Of a stretch of DNA of 64,000 nucleotides, positions 55,549 to 63,700 are shown piece after piece. A model generated the notes under the pieces. It did not search any database, was not told the origin of the DNA, and saw only the letters and a program-made list of their open reading frames with translations. Source of the stretch: an uncultured Bacteroidales bacterium (GTDB lineage Bacteria; Bacteroidota; Bacteroidia; Bacteroidales; UBA932). Every line of letters begins with the position of its first letter. Within the stretch, counting starts at the first letter, position 1. The stretch spans positions 1-64,000 of the forward strand of contig ONJB01000004.1 of assembly GCA_900318015.1 (NCBI GenBank). Reading direction: 5' to 3'. A program made the translations under genes and the position numbers.

Positions 55549-56100
55549 TTAGAAAGCGGCTATGAGCTCGTCGTTCGTATAGGCGTCCGCACCGTAGCAG
55601 GTCTTGAGGTAAGCCAGACCGCCGAGATAGTCCTCTTCCGTGAAGGAGTTGGTCGCTTCCTTGGCGACGACCACGTCGTAACCGAGGCAGTAGGCGTCGG
55701 CGGAGGTGTGACGGCAGCACATATGCGTGTGAAGGCCGGTGATGATGACCGTCTTGACACCCAGTTCCTTGAGGAGGATGTCCAGGTCCGTCTGGAAGAA
55801 ACCGCTGTAGCGGCGCTTCGGGACCACATAGTCACAGGCCTGCGGGGTCAGTTCGGGAACCACCTCGGCGCCGGGCGTGCCCTTGATGGCGTGATCGCCC
55901 CAGATCTGCAGTTCACGGTCGATGCCGGGAAGGTGGCAGTCGTTGCAATAAATCACGGGAACACCCTTTTCGCGGGCCGCCTCCAGCAGGCGGGCGGTGG
56001 CAGGAAGGATTTCCACGGCGCGGGGGCAGCCGATGGAACCGGTCACGAAGTCGTTGAGCATGTCGACGACCAGGATGGCGGGATGGTTGAGTTTTTCCAT
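55549..56100 (-). CDS. Isochorismatase-family cysteine hydrolase
   Basis: A 183-residue cytoplasmic hydrolase. The triad is Asp13 (VVDMLNDF), Lys95 (VPKRRYSGF) and Cys128 (GLHTHMCCRHT). The group includes nicotinamidase, which this resembles in the VVDMLNDF start and the HLPGID region, and various amidases. Substrate is not certain. It has a clear terminator downstream, and no promoter I can point to. It is divergent from the ATP-grasp gene. Confidence 0.87.
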   Translation of the reverse strand: MEKLNHPAILVVDMLNDFVTGSIGCPRAVEILPATARLLEAAREKGVPVIYCNDCHLPGIDRELQIWGDHAIKGTPGAEVVPELTPQACDYVVPKRRYSGFFQTDLDILLKELGVKTVIITGLHTHMCCRHTSADAYCLGYDVVVAKEATNSFTEEDYLGGLAYLKTCYGADAYTNDELIAAF

Positions 56101-56195
56101 TTCTGAGTGTAAGTGTTTAAAGTCATTTCCCGATGCCGGGAGCGCCCTGTCTTATCCAACATCCGTGCCAATGACCACTATTCCCGTTTTTTTCG

Positions 56196-56203
56196 TACCT
56201 TTG
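56196..56203 (+). promoter_or_regulatory. -7 box for the ATP-grasp gene
   Basis: TACCTTTG, exact -7 consensus, 32 bases before the ATG at 56236. Confidence 0.55.
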
Positions 56204-56235
56204 CACCCCGAAATAAACGAGAATCGACAACAGAC

Positions 56236-57420
56236 ATGAACTTCATATTCATCTCCCCCAATTTCCCGCAGACCTACTGGAATTTCTGCGAACGGCTCCG
56301 CCGCCGGGGCGTCACGGTGCTGGGCATCGGCGACGCGCCCTATGAGGGCCTCTCCCCTGAACTGAAAGCGAACCTGAACGAATACTACCGCGTGGACTCC
56401 CTGGCCGATTACACCCAGCTGTTCCGCGCTGCTGCGTACTACTCCTACAAATACGGCAAGATCGACTGGCTGGAATCCAACAACGAATTCTGGCTGGAGC
56501 AGGATGCCCGCCTGCGGACGGACTTCCACATCACGACCGGCGTCCAGATGAAGGACATCGTCAAGTTCAAGAGCAAGGCCGCGCAGAAGATCTATTACGC
56601 CAAGGGCCACGTCCCGACGGCTCGCCAGCACAAGGTCTCCACGCCGGAAGCGGCAAAGGCCTTCCTGGAGGAAGTGGGCTACCCCGTGATCGTGAAGCCG
56701 GAGATCGGTGTCGGCGCCGAGGCCACTTACAAGGTGAGCAACGATGCGGAGCTGGAGGCCTTCTTCGCCTCGAAACCCGCCGTCCCCTACGTGATAGAAG
56801 AGTTCGTCACCGGGGACATCTACTCCTACGATGCCATCGTGGACAGCCACGGAAAGCCCCTTTTTGAATCCAGCGCCTTTTTCCCGCCGTCGGTCATGGA
56901 TATCGTCCTGGGCAACCTGGACATGCCTTATTGGGTGCTTCCGGAAGTGCCTGCGCAACTGAAGGAAAGGGGCCGCGCCACCCTCAAGGCATTCGGTGTG
57001 AAGAGCCGTTTCGTGCACTTCGAGTTCTTCCGCCTGACGAAAGCCCGCAAGGGGCTCGGCGAGGTGGGCGACTTCGTGGGTCTGGAGACGAACATGCGTC
57101 CCGCCGGCGGCTACACCCCGGACATGATGAATTTCGCCCATTCGACGGATGTATATACAATCTGGGCCGACATGGTCGTCTCCGACAAGCGCCTCCTCGC
57201 GGAGAGCGGCGACGACCACTGGTGCGTCTATTACGGCCGTCGCGACGCCCATACCTATGTCCATGACGACAACGCCGTCATGGGCCGCTACGGCGCCCGG
57301 ATGGCCATGACCGGCCGCATCCCCGCCGCCATCGCCCCGGACCTCGGCGACCGGATGTTCATGGCCCATATCCGCTCGGAGGAAGAACTGCAGGAATACC
57401 TGCAGTATCTCTCGGAATAA
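56236..57420 (+). CDS. ATP-grasp domain protein (carbamoyl-phosphate synthase large-subunit-like)
   Basis: A 394-residue cytoplasmic protein with an N-terminal pre-ATP-grasp Rossmann half (MNFIFISPNFPQTYWNFCERL) and an ATP-grasp domain (about 105-310): KAAQKIYYAKGHVPTARQ, GYPVIVKPEIGVGAEATYKV and YVIEEFVTGDIYSYDAIV. GLETNMRPAGGYTPDMMNF carries the metal ligands. These ligases join a carboxylate to an amine with ATP; the product is unknown. It is followed directly by tsaD, whose -7 box begins 5 bases after the stop. Confidence 0.8.
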   Translation: MNFIFISPNFPQTYWNFCERLRRRGVTVLGIGDAPYEGLSPELKANLNEYYRVDSLADYTQLFRAAAYYSYKYGKIDWLESNNEFWLEQDARLRTDFHITTGVQMKDIVKFKSKAAQKIYYAKGHVPTARQHKVSTPEAAKAFLEEVGYPVIVKPEIGVGAEATYKVSNDAELEAFFASKPAVPYVIEEFVTGDIYSYDAIVDSHGKPLFESSAFFPPSVMDIVLGNLDMPYWVLPEVPAQLKERGRATLKAFGVKSRFVHFEFFRLTKARKGLGEVGDFVGLETNMRPAGGYTPDMMNFAHSTDVYTIWADMVVSDKRLLAESGDDHWCVYYGRRDAHTYVHDDNAVMGRYGARMAMTGRIPAAIAPDLGDRMFMAHIRSEEELQEYLQYLSE

Positions 57421-57425
57421 TTGCC

Positions 57426-57433
57426 TATCTTTG
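57426..57433 (+). promoter_or_regulatory. -7 box for tsaD, leaderless arrangement
   Basis: TATCTTTG, exact consensus, with 6 bases between it and the ATG at 57440. An in-frame TTG at 57431 lies inside the box and is not a likely start. Confidence 0.55.
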
Positions 57434-57439
57434 CAGTCT

Positions 57440-58462
57440 ATGGCGGACATCATCCTCGGCATCGAATCTTCCTGCGACGACACCTCGGCGGCCGTCCTGC
57501 GGGACGGCGTCCTGCTGTCCAACGTCATCGCCTCGCAGCAGGTCCACAAGGACTTCGGCGGCGTGGTGCCGGAGCTGGCGTCCCGCGCCCATGAGCAGAA
57601 CATCGTCCCGGTCGTCTCCGAGGCGCTGCGGAAGGCGGGCGTGGCTCCGGAGGAGCTCACCGCCATCGCCTTCACCCGCGGTCCGGGCCTGCTGGGATCC
57701 CTCCTGGTGGGCACGTCCTTCGCGAAGGCGCTCTCCCTGTCGCTGGACATCCCCATGGTGATGGTCAACCACCTGCAGGGCCACATCCTTGCGAATTTTG
57801 TCCGCCAGCCGGACAAGCCCGTCGACGAACCTTCCTTCCCCTACCTGTGCCTGCTGGTCTCCGGCGGCAACTCGCAGATCGTGAAGGTGAACAGCCCGCT
57901 GGAGTACGAAATCCTGGGGCAGACCATCGACGACGCCGTGGGCGAAGCCTTCGACAAATGTTCCAAGATGCTGGGCCTGGGCTACCCCGGCGGTCCGGTC
58001 ATCGACCGCCTCGCCAAGCTCGGCGACCCGAACCGTTTCCATTTCGCGAAGCCCAACATTCCGGGCCTGGACTACAGCTTCAGCGGCATCAAGACCTCGC
58101 TCCTGTACTTCGTCCGGGACGAGATGGCGAAGGATCCGGAGTTCCTGGAGAAGAACAAGGAGGACCTCTGCGCAAGCTTCCAGAAGACCCTCATCGACAT
58201 CCTGATGGGCAAGCTCATCCGGGCGGCGAAGGAGACGAAGATCAAGCAGATCACCATCGGAGGCGGTGTCTCCGCAAACAGCGGCCTCCGCGAGCGGATC
58301 GTTGCCGAAGGCAAGAAACGCGGCTGGAAGACCTTCCTCCCCGAGTTCAAGTTCACGACCGACAATGCGGCGATGATCGCCGTCGCCGGCTGGTTCCGCT
58401 ACAAGGCCGGCGAACGCACTCCCCTGGACGTCGCCCCCGTCTCCAGGATGGCGGATTACTAG
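57440..58462 (+). CDS. tsaD: tRNA N6-adenosine threonylcarbamoyltransferase
   Basis: A 340-residue enzyme (Kae1/Qri7 family) completing t6A at position 37 of ANN-decoding tRNAs. The metal ligands are His111 and His115 (VNHLQGHI). The phosphate loop is IESSCDDTSAAVL, with LLVSGGNSQI, GPGLLGSLLVG and GGGVSANSGLRE as further landmarks. Length is typical (about 335-345). The palindromic element copy 2 begins at the last base of its stop codon (58462). Confidence 0.96.
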   Translation: MADIILGIESSCDDTSAAVLRDGVLLSNVIASQQVHKDFGGVVPELASRAHEQNIVPVVSEALRKAGVAPEELTAIAFTRGPGLLGSLLVGTSFAKALSLSLDIPMVMVNHLQGHILANFVRQPDKPVDEPSFPYLCLLVSGGNSQIVKVNSPLEYEILGQTIDDAVGEAFDKCSKMLGLGYPGGPVIDRLAKLGDPNRFHFAKPNIPGLDYSFSGIKTSLLYFVRDEMAKDPEFLEKNKEDLCASFQKTLIDILMGKLIRAAKETKIKQITIGGGVSANSGLRERIVAEGKKRGWKTFLPEFKFTTDNAAMIAVAGWFRYKAGERTPLDVAPVSRMADY

Positions 58463-58575
58463 GGAGAGGGTGACGTCCGGAAACCTGTGGCCACCCTCGG
58501 CCACATAAGAGGGAGGGGCCCAAACTTGTTTGGGAGGGGTCGCGAAGCGACGGTTTCCGGATGTCACCCTCTCCC
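58462..58575. repeat. Cloverleaf palindromic element, copy 2 (114 bp)
   Basis: The outer arms 58462-58485 and 58552-58575 are 24-bp inverted repeats with one mismatch. Inside are hairpins TGTGGCC/GGCCACA (58486-58505), CCCAAA/TTTGGG (58519-58534) and GTCGC/GCGAC (58539-58551). The core is identical to copy 1 (35063-35179) outside the second hairpin tip, which is changed on both sides of its stem. It begins at the end of tsaD and ends 24 bases before the next ATG. Confidence 0.88.
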
Positions 58576-58599
58576 GAAAAACAAAAATCAGTTGGTAGA

Positions 58600-60135
58600 A
58601 TGAAAGAGTTCGAGATTGCTGTCAAGATTGGTAAGGAACTGACGGAAACGGACCTGAAAGCAGCGGCCGCCAAGGCCTTGGGCGTCAAGCCCGAGAAAGT
58701 GGGCGCCGCCGTCGTAGTCCGCCGTTCCGTCGATGCCCGGCAGGATATCCTGTACCGCTACCGCGTGCAGGCCTACCGCGAAGGCGAATCCTACGAACCT
58801 TATAAACTCCCTGAATATCAGGACGTCCACGCTGCCGCACCGGTCGTCGTCATCGGCGCGGGCCCGGCCGGCCTGTTCGCCGCCCTGAAGCTCCTGACGC
58901 GGGGCCTGAAGCCCGTGATCCTGGAACGCGGCAAGGACGTCCACCGCCGCAAGTCCGACATGGCCAAACTCTCGGTGGAAGGCGTCATCGACCCGGACTC
59001 CAACTACTGTTATGGCGAAGGCGGCGCCGGGGCTTTCTCCGACGGAAAGCTCTTCACCCGCTCCTCCAAGCGCGGCGACATCCGCGAGGTCCTGCACCAG
59101 TTCGTGCGCTTCGGGGCCGATCCGTCCATTCTCATCGATGCGCATCCGCACCTGGGGACGGACAAGCTGCCCGCCATCGTGGAGAACATCCGCCTCTGCA
59201 TCGAGGAACACGGGGGCGAATACCATTTCGACAGCCGCGTGACGGACATCGTCCCGGTCGCCGGCGGCTTCGAGGTCCATGCGGGGGAAACCGTGTACAA
59301 GGCGGCGAAAGTCATTCTCGCCTCGGGCCATTCCGCCCGCGACATCTACGAGATCTTCGCGCGCCGGGGCTGGGCGCTGGAAGCCAAGGGCTTTGCCCTG
59401 GGCGTCCGCGTGGAACACCCGCAGTGGCTCATCAACCAGATCCGTTATCACGGCAAGTACCAGCCCTTCATGCCCACGGCCGAGTATTCTTTCGTCCAGC
59501 AGGTGGAGGACCGCGGCGTCTTCTCGTTCTGCATGTGCCCCGGCGGCATCCTGGTCCCCTCCTCCACGGAGGACGGCACCGTGGTCCTGAACGGCATGTC
59601 CAACTCCGCGCGCAACTCCAAGTGGGCCAACGCGGGCGTGGTCGTGCAGATTGAGCCGGGTGATCAACCTGCTGAATATCAAGGTCCTTTCGCCCTGATG
59701 GACTACCAGCACGACATCGAGAAAAAGATGTACGAGTACGTGTCCACGCACGGCGGGAAGCATCCCCTGGCCGCCCCGGCGCAGCGGATGAAGGACTTCT
59801 GCCGCGGCATCGTCTCGAAGGACCTGCCCAAGACGTCCTACCACCCGGGCGCGTGGTCTTCGCCGCTGCACGAGCTCCTGCCGGAGCACGTGTCCCTGCG
59901 GCTCCGTCGCGCATTCCCGCAGGTGGACCGCCAGATGCACGGCTATTATACGAACGACGCCCTCCTCCTGGGCGTGGAGTCCCGCACCTCCTCGCCGGTC
60001 CGCCTGCCGCGGGATCCCGAGACGCTCGAACACGTGGACGTTCCCGGCCTGTATCCCTGCGGGGAAGGGGCCGGTTACGCCGGCGGCATCGTTTCTTCCG
60101 CCCTGGACGGCATCAATTGCGCGGAGAAGATATGA
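58600..60135 (+). CDS. FAD-dependent oxidoreductase, COG2509-type
   Basis: A 511-residue flavoprotein. An N-terminal domain of about 75 residues (MKEFEIAVKIGKELTETDL) precedes the FAD-binding VVVIGAGPAGLFAALKLL (about 85-102). Family landmarks are NYCYGEGGAGAFSDGKLFTRS, LASGHSARDIYEIFARRG, FSFCMCPGG and GLYPCGEGAGYAGGIVSSALDG. Its reaction is unknown; the family is widespread in Bacteroidota and Firmicutes. The open frame extends to an ATG at 58561, inside the right arm of the palindromic element, which would add 13 residues, but 58600 fits homologues. It overlaps the next gene by 4 bases. Confidence 0.88.
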   Translation: MKEFEIAVKIGKELTETDLKAAAAKALGVKPEKVGAAVVVRRSVDARQDILYRYRVQAYREGESYEPYKLPEYQDVHAAAPVVVIGAGPAGLFAALKLLTRGLKPVILERGKDVHRRKSDMAKLSVEGVIDPDSNYCYGEGGAGAFSDGKLFTRSSKRGDIREVLHQFVRFGADPSILIDAHPHLGTDKLPAIVENIRLCIEEHGGEYHFDSRVTDIVPVAGGFEVHAGETVYKAAKVILASGHSARDIYEIFARRGWALEAKGFALGVRVEHPQWLINQIRYHGKYQPFMPTAEYSFVQQVEDRGVFSFCMCPGGILVPSSTEDGTVVLNGMSNSARNSKWANAGVVVQIEPGDQPAEYQGPFALMDYQHDIEKKMYEYVSTHGGKHPLAAPAQRMKDFCRGIVSKDLPKTSYHPGAWSSPLHELLPEHVSLRLRRAFPQVDRQMHGYYTNDALLLGVESRTSSPVRLPRDPETLEHVDVPGLYPCGEGAGYAGGIVSSALDGINCAEKI

Positions 60136-60665
60136 TCCATACCAGCGAAATCTTGACGACCGCCCCTGCCGCGTTCTCCAATGAGACACAGCGGAAAGTA
60201 TATGCCATGCTGGAACGGCTGGAGATTCCTTTCGCACGCATCGACAACGACCCGGCCGTGACGATGGAAGACTGCATTGCCGTCGACCAGGCGCTGGGGG
60301 TACCCACGGTCAAGACCCTCCTCCTTTGCAACCGACAGCAGACGGTGTTCTACCTGTACGTGATGCCGGGTGACAAACCGTTCAGCACCAAGGACTTCGG
60401 TGCCGCGCTTCAGATTTCCCGCGTGTCCTTCGCTCCCGCCGCGATGCTGCAGGAATTCCTGGGCACGGAAGTGGGCGCCACCACGCCCCTGAGCCTCGTC
60501 GCCGACCCGGAGATCCGGGTCCGGCTCATCATCGACCAGGCCGCCGTCGCCCCGGAATCCATCGGCTGTCCCGACGGCACGACCACCTGCTACATGCGCC
60601 TGAAAACGGCGGATCTGCTGGAAAAATTCATTCCCGGGACGGGGCACGAACCCACATTCATCTAG
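60132..60665 (+). CDS. YbaK/ProX-type aminoacyl-tRNA editing deacylase
   Basis: A 177-residue protein. AMLERLEIPFARIDNDPAVTMEDC, LGVPTVKTLLLCNRQQTVFYLYVMPGDKPF and LSLVADPEIRVRLIIDQ match ProX/PrdX, free-standing relatives of the ProRS insertion domain that remove mischarged Ala from tRNA-Pro. The C-terminus shows GCPDGTTTCYMRLKTADLL. Start overlaps the flavoprotein stop (ATGA). Length is typical (about 160-180). Confidence 0.87.
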   Translation: MIHTSEILTTAPAAFSNETQRKVYAMLERLEIPFARIDNDPAVTMEDCIAVDQALGVPTVKTLLLCNRQQTVFYLYVMPGDKPFSTKDFGAALQISRVSFAPAAMLQEFLGTEVGATTPLSLVADPEIRVRLIIDQAAVAPESIGCPDGTTTCYMRLKTADLLEKFIPGTGHEPTFI

Positions 60666-60703
60666 CAGGGCAAATCTACATGGGAAAATCCCAAGGATTT
60701 TCT

Positions 60704-60711
60704 TATCTTTG
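60704..60711 (+). promoter_or_regulatory. -7 box for the TamB-like gene, leaderless arrangement
   Basis: TATCTTTG, exact consensus, followed after 6 bases by the GTG at 60718. The same spacing is seen for tsaD, cdd and the gene at 9378. Confidence 0.55.
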
Positions 60712-60717
60712 TAGATT

Positions 60718-63700
60718 GTGAAAAAGGCCCTTCGCATAACGCTCTGGATCCTGGCAGCATTGCTCGTCTTGCTGCTGGCGCTCGTCGTGGCCGTCCAGTC
60801 GCCGGCGGTGCAGACCGCCCTCGCCCGGAAGGCGGTCGACAAGCTCTCCGGAAGCATCGACGGGGACATCAGCGTAGGCCATATCGCCATCCGTCCGTTC
60901 GACGCCGTCACGCTCGAGGATGTCGTCCTCACCGACCGCAATCCCTACACGGGCGGGGAATTCCCCCGGCAGGACACGCTGGCCCGCATCGGCAGCCTGT
61001 CCGCCCGCTTCTCCCTGAAAGGTCTGCTCCACAAGGAGCGCATCTCCGTCAGCCGGCTCACGCTGCAGGACGGAGAACTGAACCTGGTCCTGGAGCCGGC
61101 GACCGGTGAAAAAGACGTCCTTGACAACATCTCCCGGATCTTCCGTCTCCAGAAGGACCCCGACAAGCCGGACAAAGATTTCGGCGACCTGCTGGAAGCC
61201 CGCCGGGTGGATGTCGAGGACTTCACTTTCCGGATGTTCAACCACGTCGCCGCCGCCCGTCGCGATGAGCGGGGCGGGAAACCCCTCCCCGACAACGTCA
61301 TCGACTGGAACGAACTGGAAGTCAAGGCCGACATCCACGCTTCGGATATCCTGGTCAAGGACGGGATCATCAGCGGAGACGCGGACCACATCGCCATCAC
61401 CGACAAGACGGGCTGGAACGTGCGCGACCTCTCCGGCAAGGTAAAAGTCGGGCACGGGAAAGTCCTGTTGGACAACCTCCACATCGACGACGGGGACTCC
61501 GACCTGCATTTCCGCTATTTCCGCCTCCTGGGCACGCTGGACGAGGAATACAAGGACTTCGTGGACCGGGTCCGGCTCGAGGGCGAATTCGTGGAACCGA
61601 CCGTCTTCTCCATGCAGACCATCCGCCATTTCGCCCCCAACCTGGAACGTTTCACTTTCCGGTCGGACCTGACCGGAAAGGTGGAAGGCACCGTGAGCGA
61701 TTTCGCCGTCAAGGGCCTGGGCATCCGGGAACATGGCAGCGGAATCACCGGCCGCGTGAACGGGACGATGAAGGGGCTTCCCGACATCGAGACCTCGCTG
61801 CTGGACTTCCGCGTCCAGGATTTCCGTTTCGGGCTGGACGGCCTCGGGACCTTCATCCAGGAATGGGCGCCGGACACGAAGCTGAATCTCGGAAAGATGG
61901 GCAAGGGTACGGACTTCCGGCTGGACGCCACGGCAAAAGGTCTCCTGAACCGCCTGGCGGTGAAGGGCGACCTCGCGTCCAACGCCGGCGCCGCCGACGT
62001 GAACCTCACGCTCCGGAACGTCCTGGACCGCAAGCGGAACATCGCCATCGACGGGATCCTCCGGACAAGGGACCTGGATGCCGGCCGGATCGCGGGCATC
62101 AAGGAACTGGGTCCTGTCACCCTGACGACCGGGGTGAACGCGAACCTCGCCCCCCGCAACCTGCAGGTCCGCATCGACTCCCTGCACGTGGGCCGGCTCA
62201 ACGCCCTCGGCTATGACTATACCGGCATCGAGGCGATGGGCACCTATTCGGACCAGGCCTTCGACGGCCGCATCGTGTGTGACGACCCGAACCTGAACGC
62301 CCTCGTACAGGGCAAGTTCGACCTCTCCCCCAGCACCCGCAACGCCGCCTACCAGTTCTTCGCCAACGTCGGCTATGCCGACCTCCACGCTTTGAACATC
62401 GACAAGCGGGGAACCTCCAAGGTATCCCTCCAGGCCGATGCGAACTTCATCCGCACCCGCGACCGGGATCTCCTGGGCGAGATCAACCTCCGGGACGTGC
62501 AGCTGGAGAACGCGGGCGGCCGCCACCACATCGGTGACATCCGGGCCAGCGCCCACGCCAATGACGACATCCACCGGATGCTGTTCGAGTCCGGCTTCGC
62601 CGAAGGCACCTTCGTCGGGGACAAGTCGCTCGTGACCCTCGTCGCGGACCTCAAGGACCTGGTGGTCCGGAAGGAACTTCCGTCTCTGCTGGAAAAGCCC
62701 GGCGCCCCCTGGAGCGGGACGCCTTACGAGGTGAATTTCAAGTTCTACGACACCCGCGAGCTGCTGGGGTTCATCCTCCCGGGGATGTACATTGAGAAGA
62801 ACTCCTCCCTGTGGCTCAAGGTCGGCGAGAACGGCAGCGTGGACGGGAACATCACCTCCGGGCGCCTCGCCCTCGGCACCCGGTACCTGAAGGATTTCAA
62901 GCTGGTCCTGGACAACCGGAACAACGCGCTCCGCGCCGACGTAACCGGCTCGGCCATCAACCTGGGCGGGATCGAGCTGCGGGACAACCACATCGACCTG
63001 ATGGTGGACGACGACCGCGTCAGCCTCAACTATACCTTCGACAACCAGACCGACGAGATCAGCAAGGCCGACCTCCGCTTCACCGGCGACCTCACCCGGG
63101 ACGCCGGCGGACTGGCCGTCGTCGCCTCCGTCCTTCCCTCCTCCATCTACTACCACGGTGACCGCTGGGTCGTGGATTCCGACGACGTCACCCTGCAAGG
63201 CGGTGACCTCCGGGTGGACCGCTTCCGCCTCCGCAACGGGCGGCAGTCCCTGGTCGTTGACGGCGGCCTGTCGCCCGACAAGAACGACACCCTCTCCGTC
63301 CGGATGGACAAGTTCGACCTCTCCCTGCTGAACTCCCTCCTCATGAAGGGGAAGATGGACATCAAGGGACTGGCGACCGGTGGAGCCAGCCTCGTCTCCC
63401 CGTCCAAGCCGTCCCTGGCCCTGCTGGCCGGCATTGACTGCGACTCTACCTACATCGCCGGCCGGCCCATGGGTTCGCTGCAGGTGACCAGCGTCTGGAA
63501 CGAACCCGAGAAGCGGTTCGATTTCCGGCTGCGGAACCTCCTGGACGATGTCCGGAACTTCGACATCGACGGCTATCTGCGGCCCCGGGACAAGGCCATC
63601 CGGGCCGAAGCGACGCTCAACCGGCTGGACATGGGCTATGCCGCGCCGCTGCTGGCCGGCATCTTCGACCGCTTCGAGGGCGCCCTGGACGGCAAGGTGA

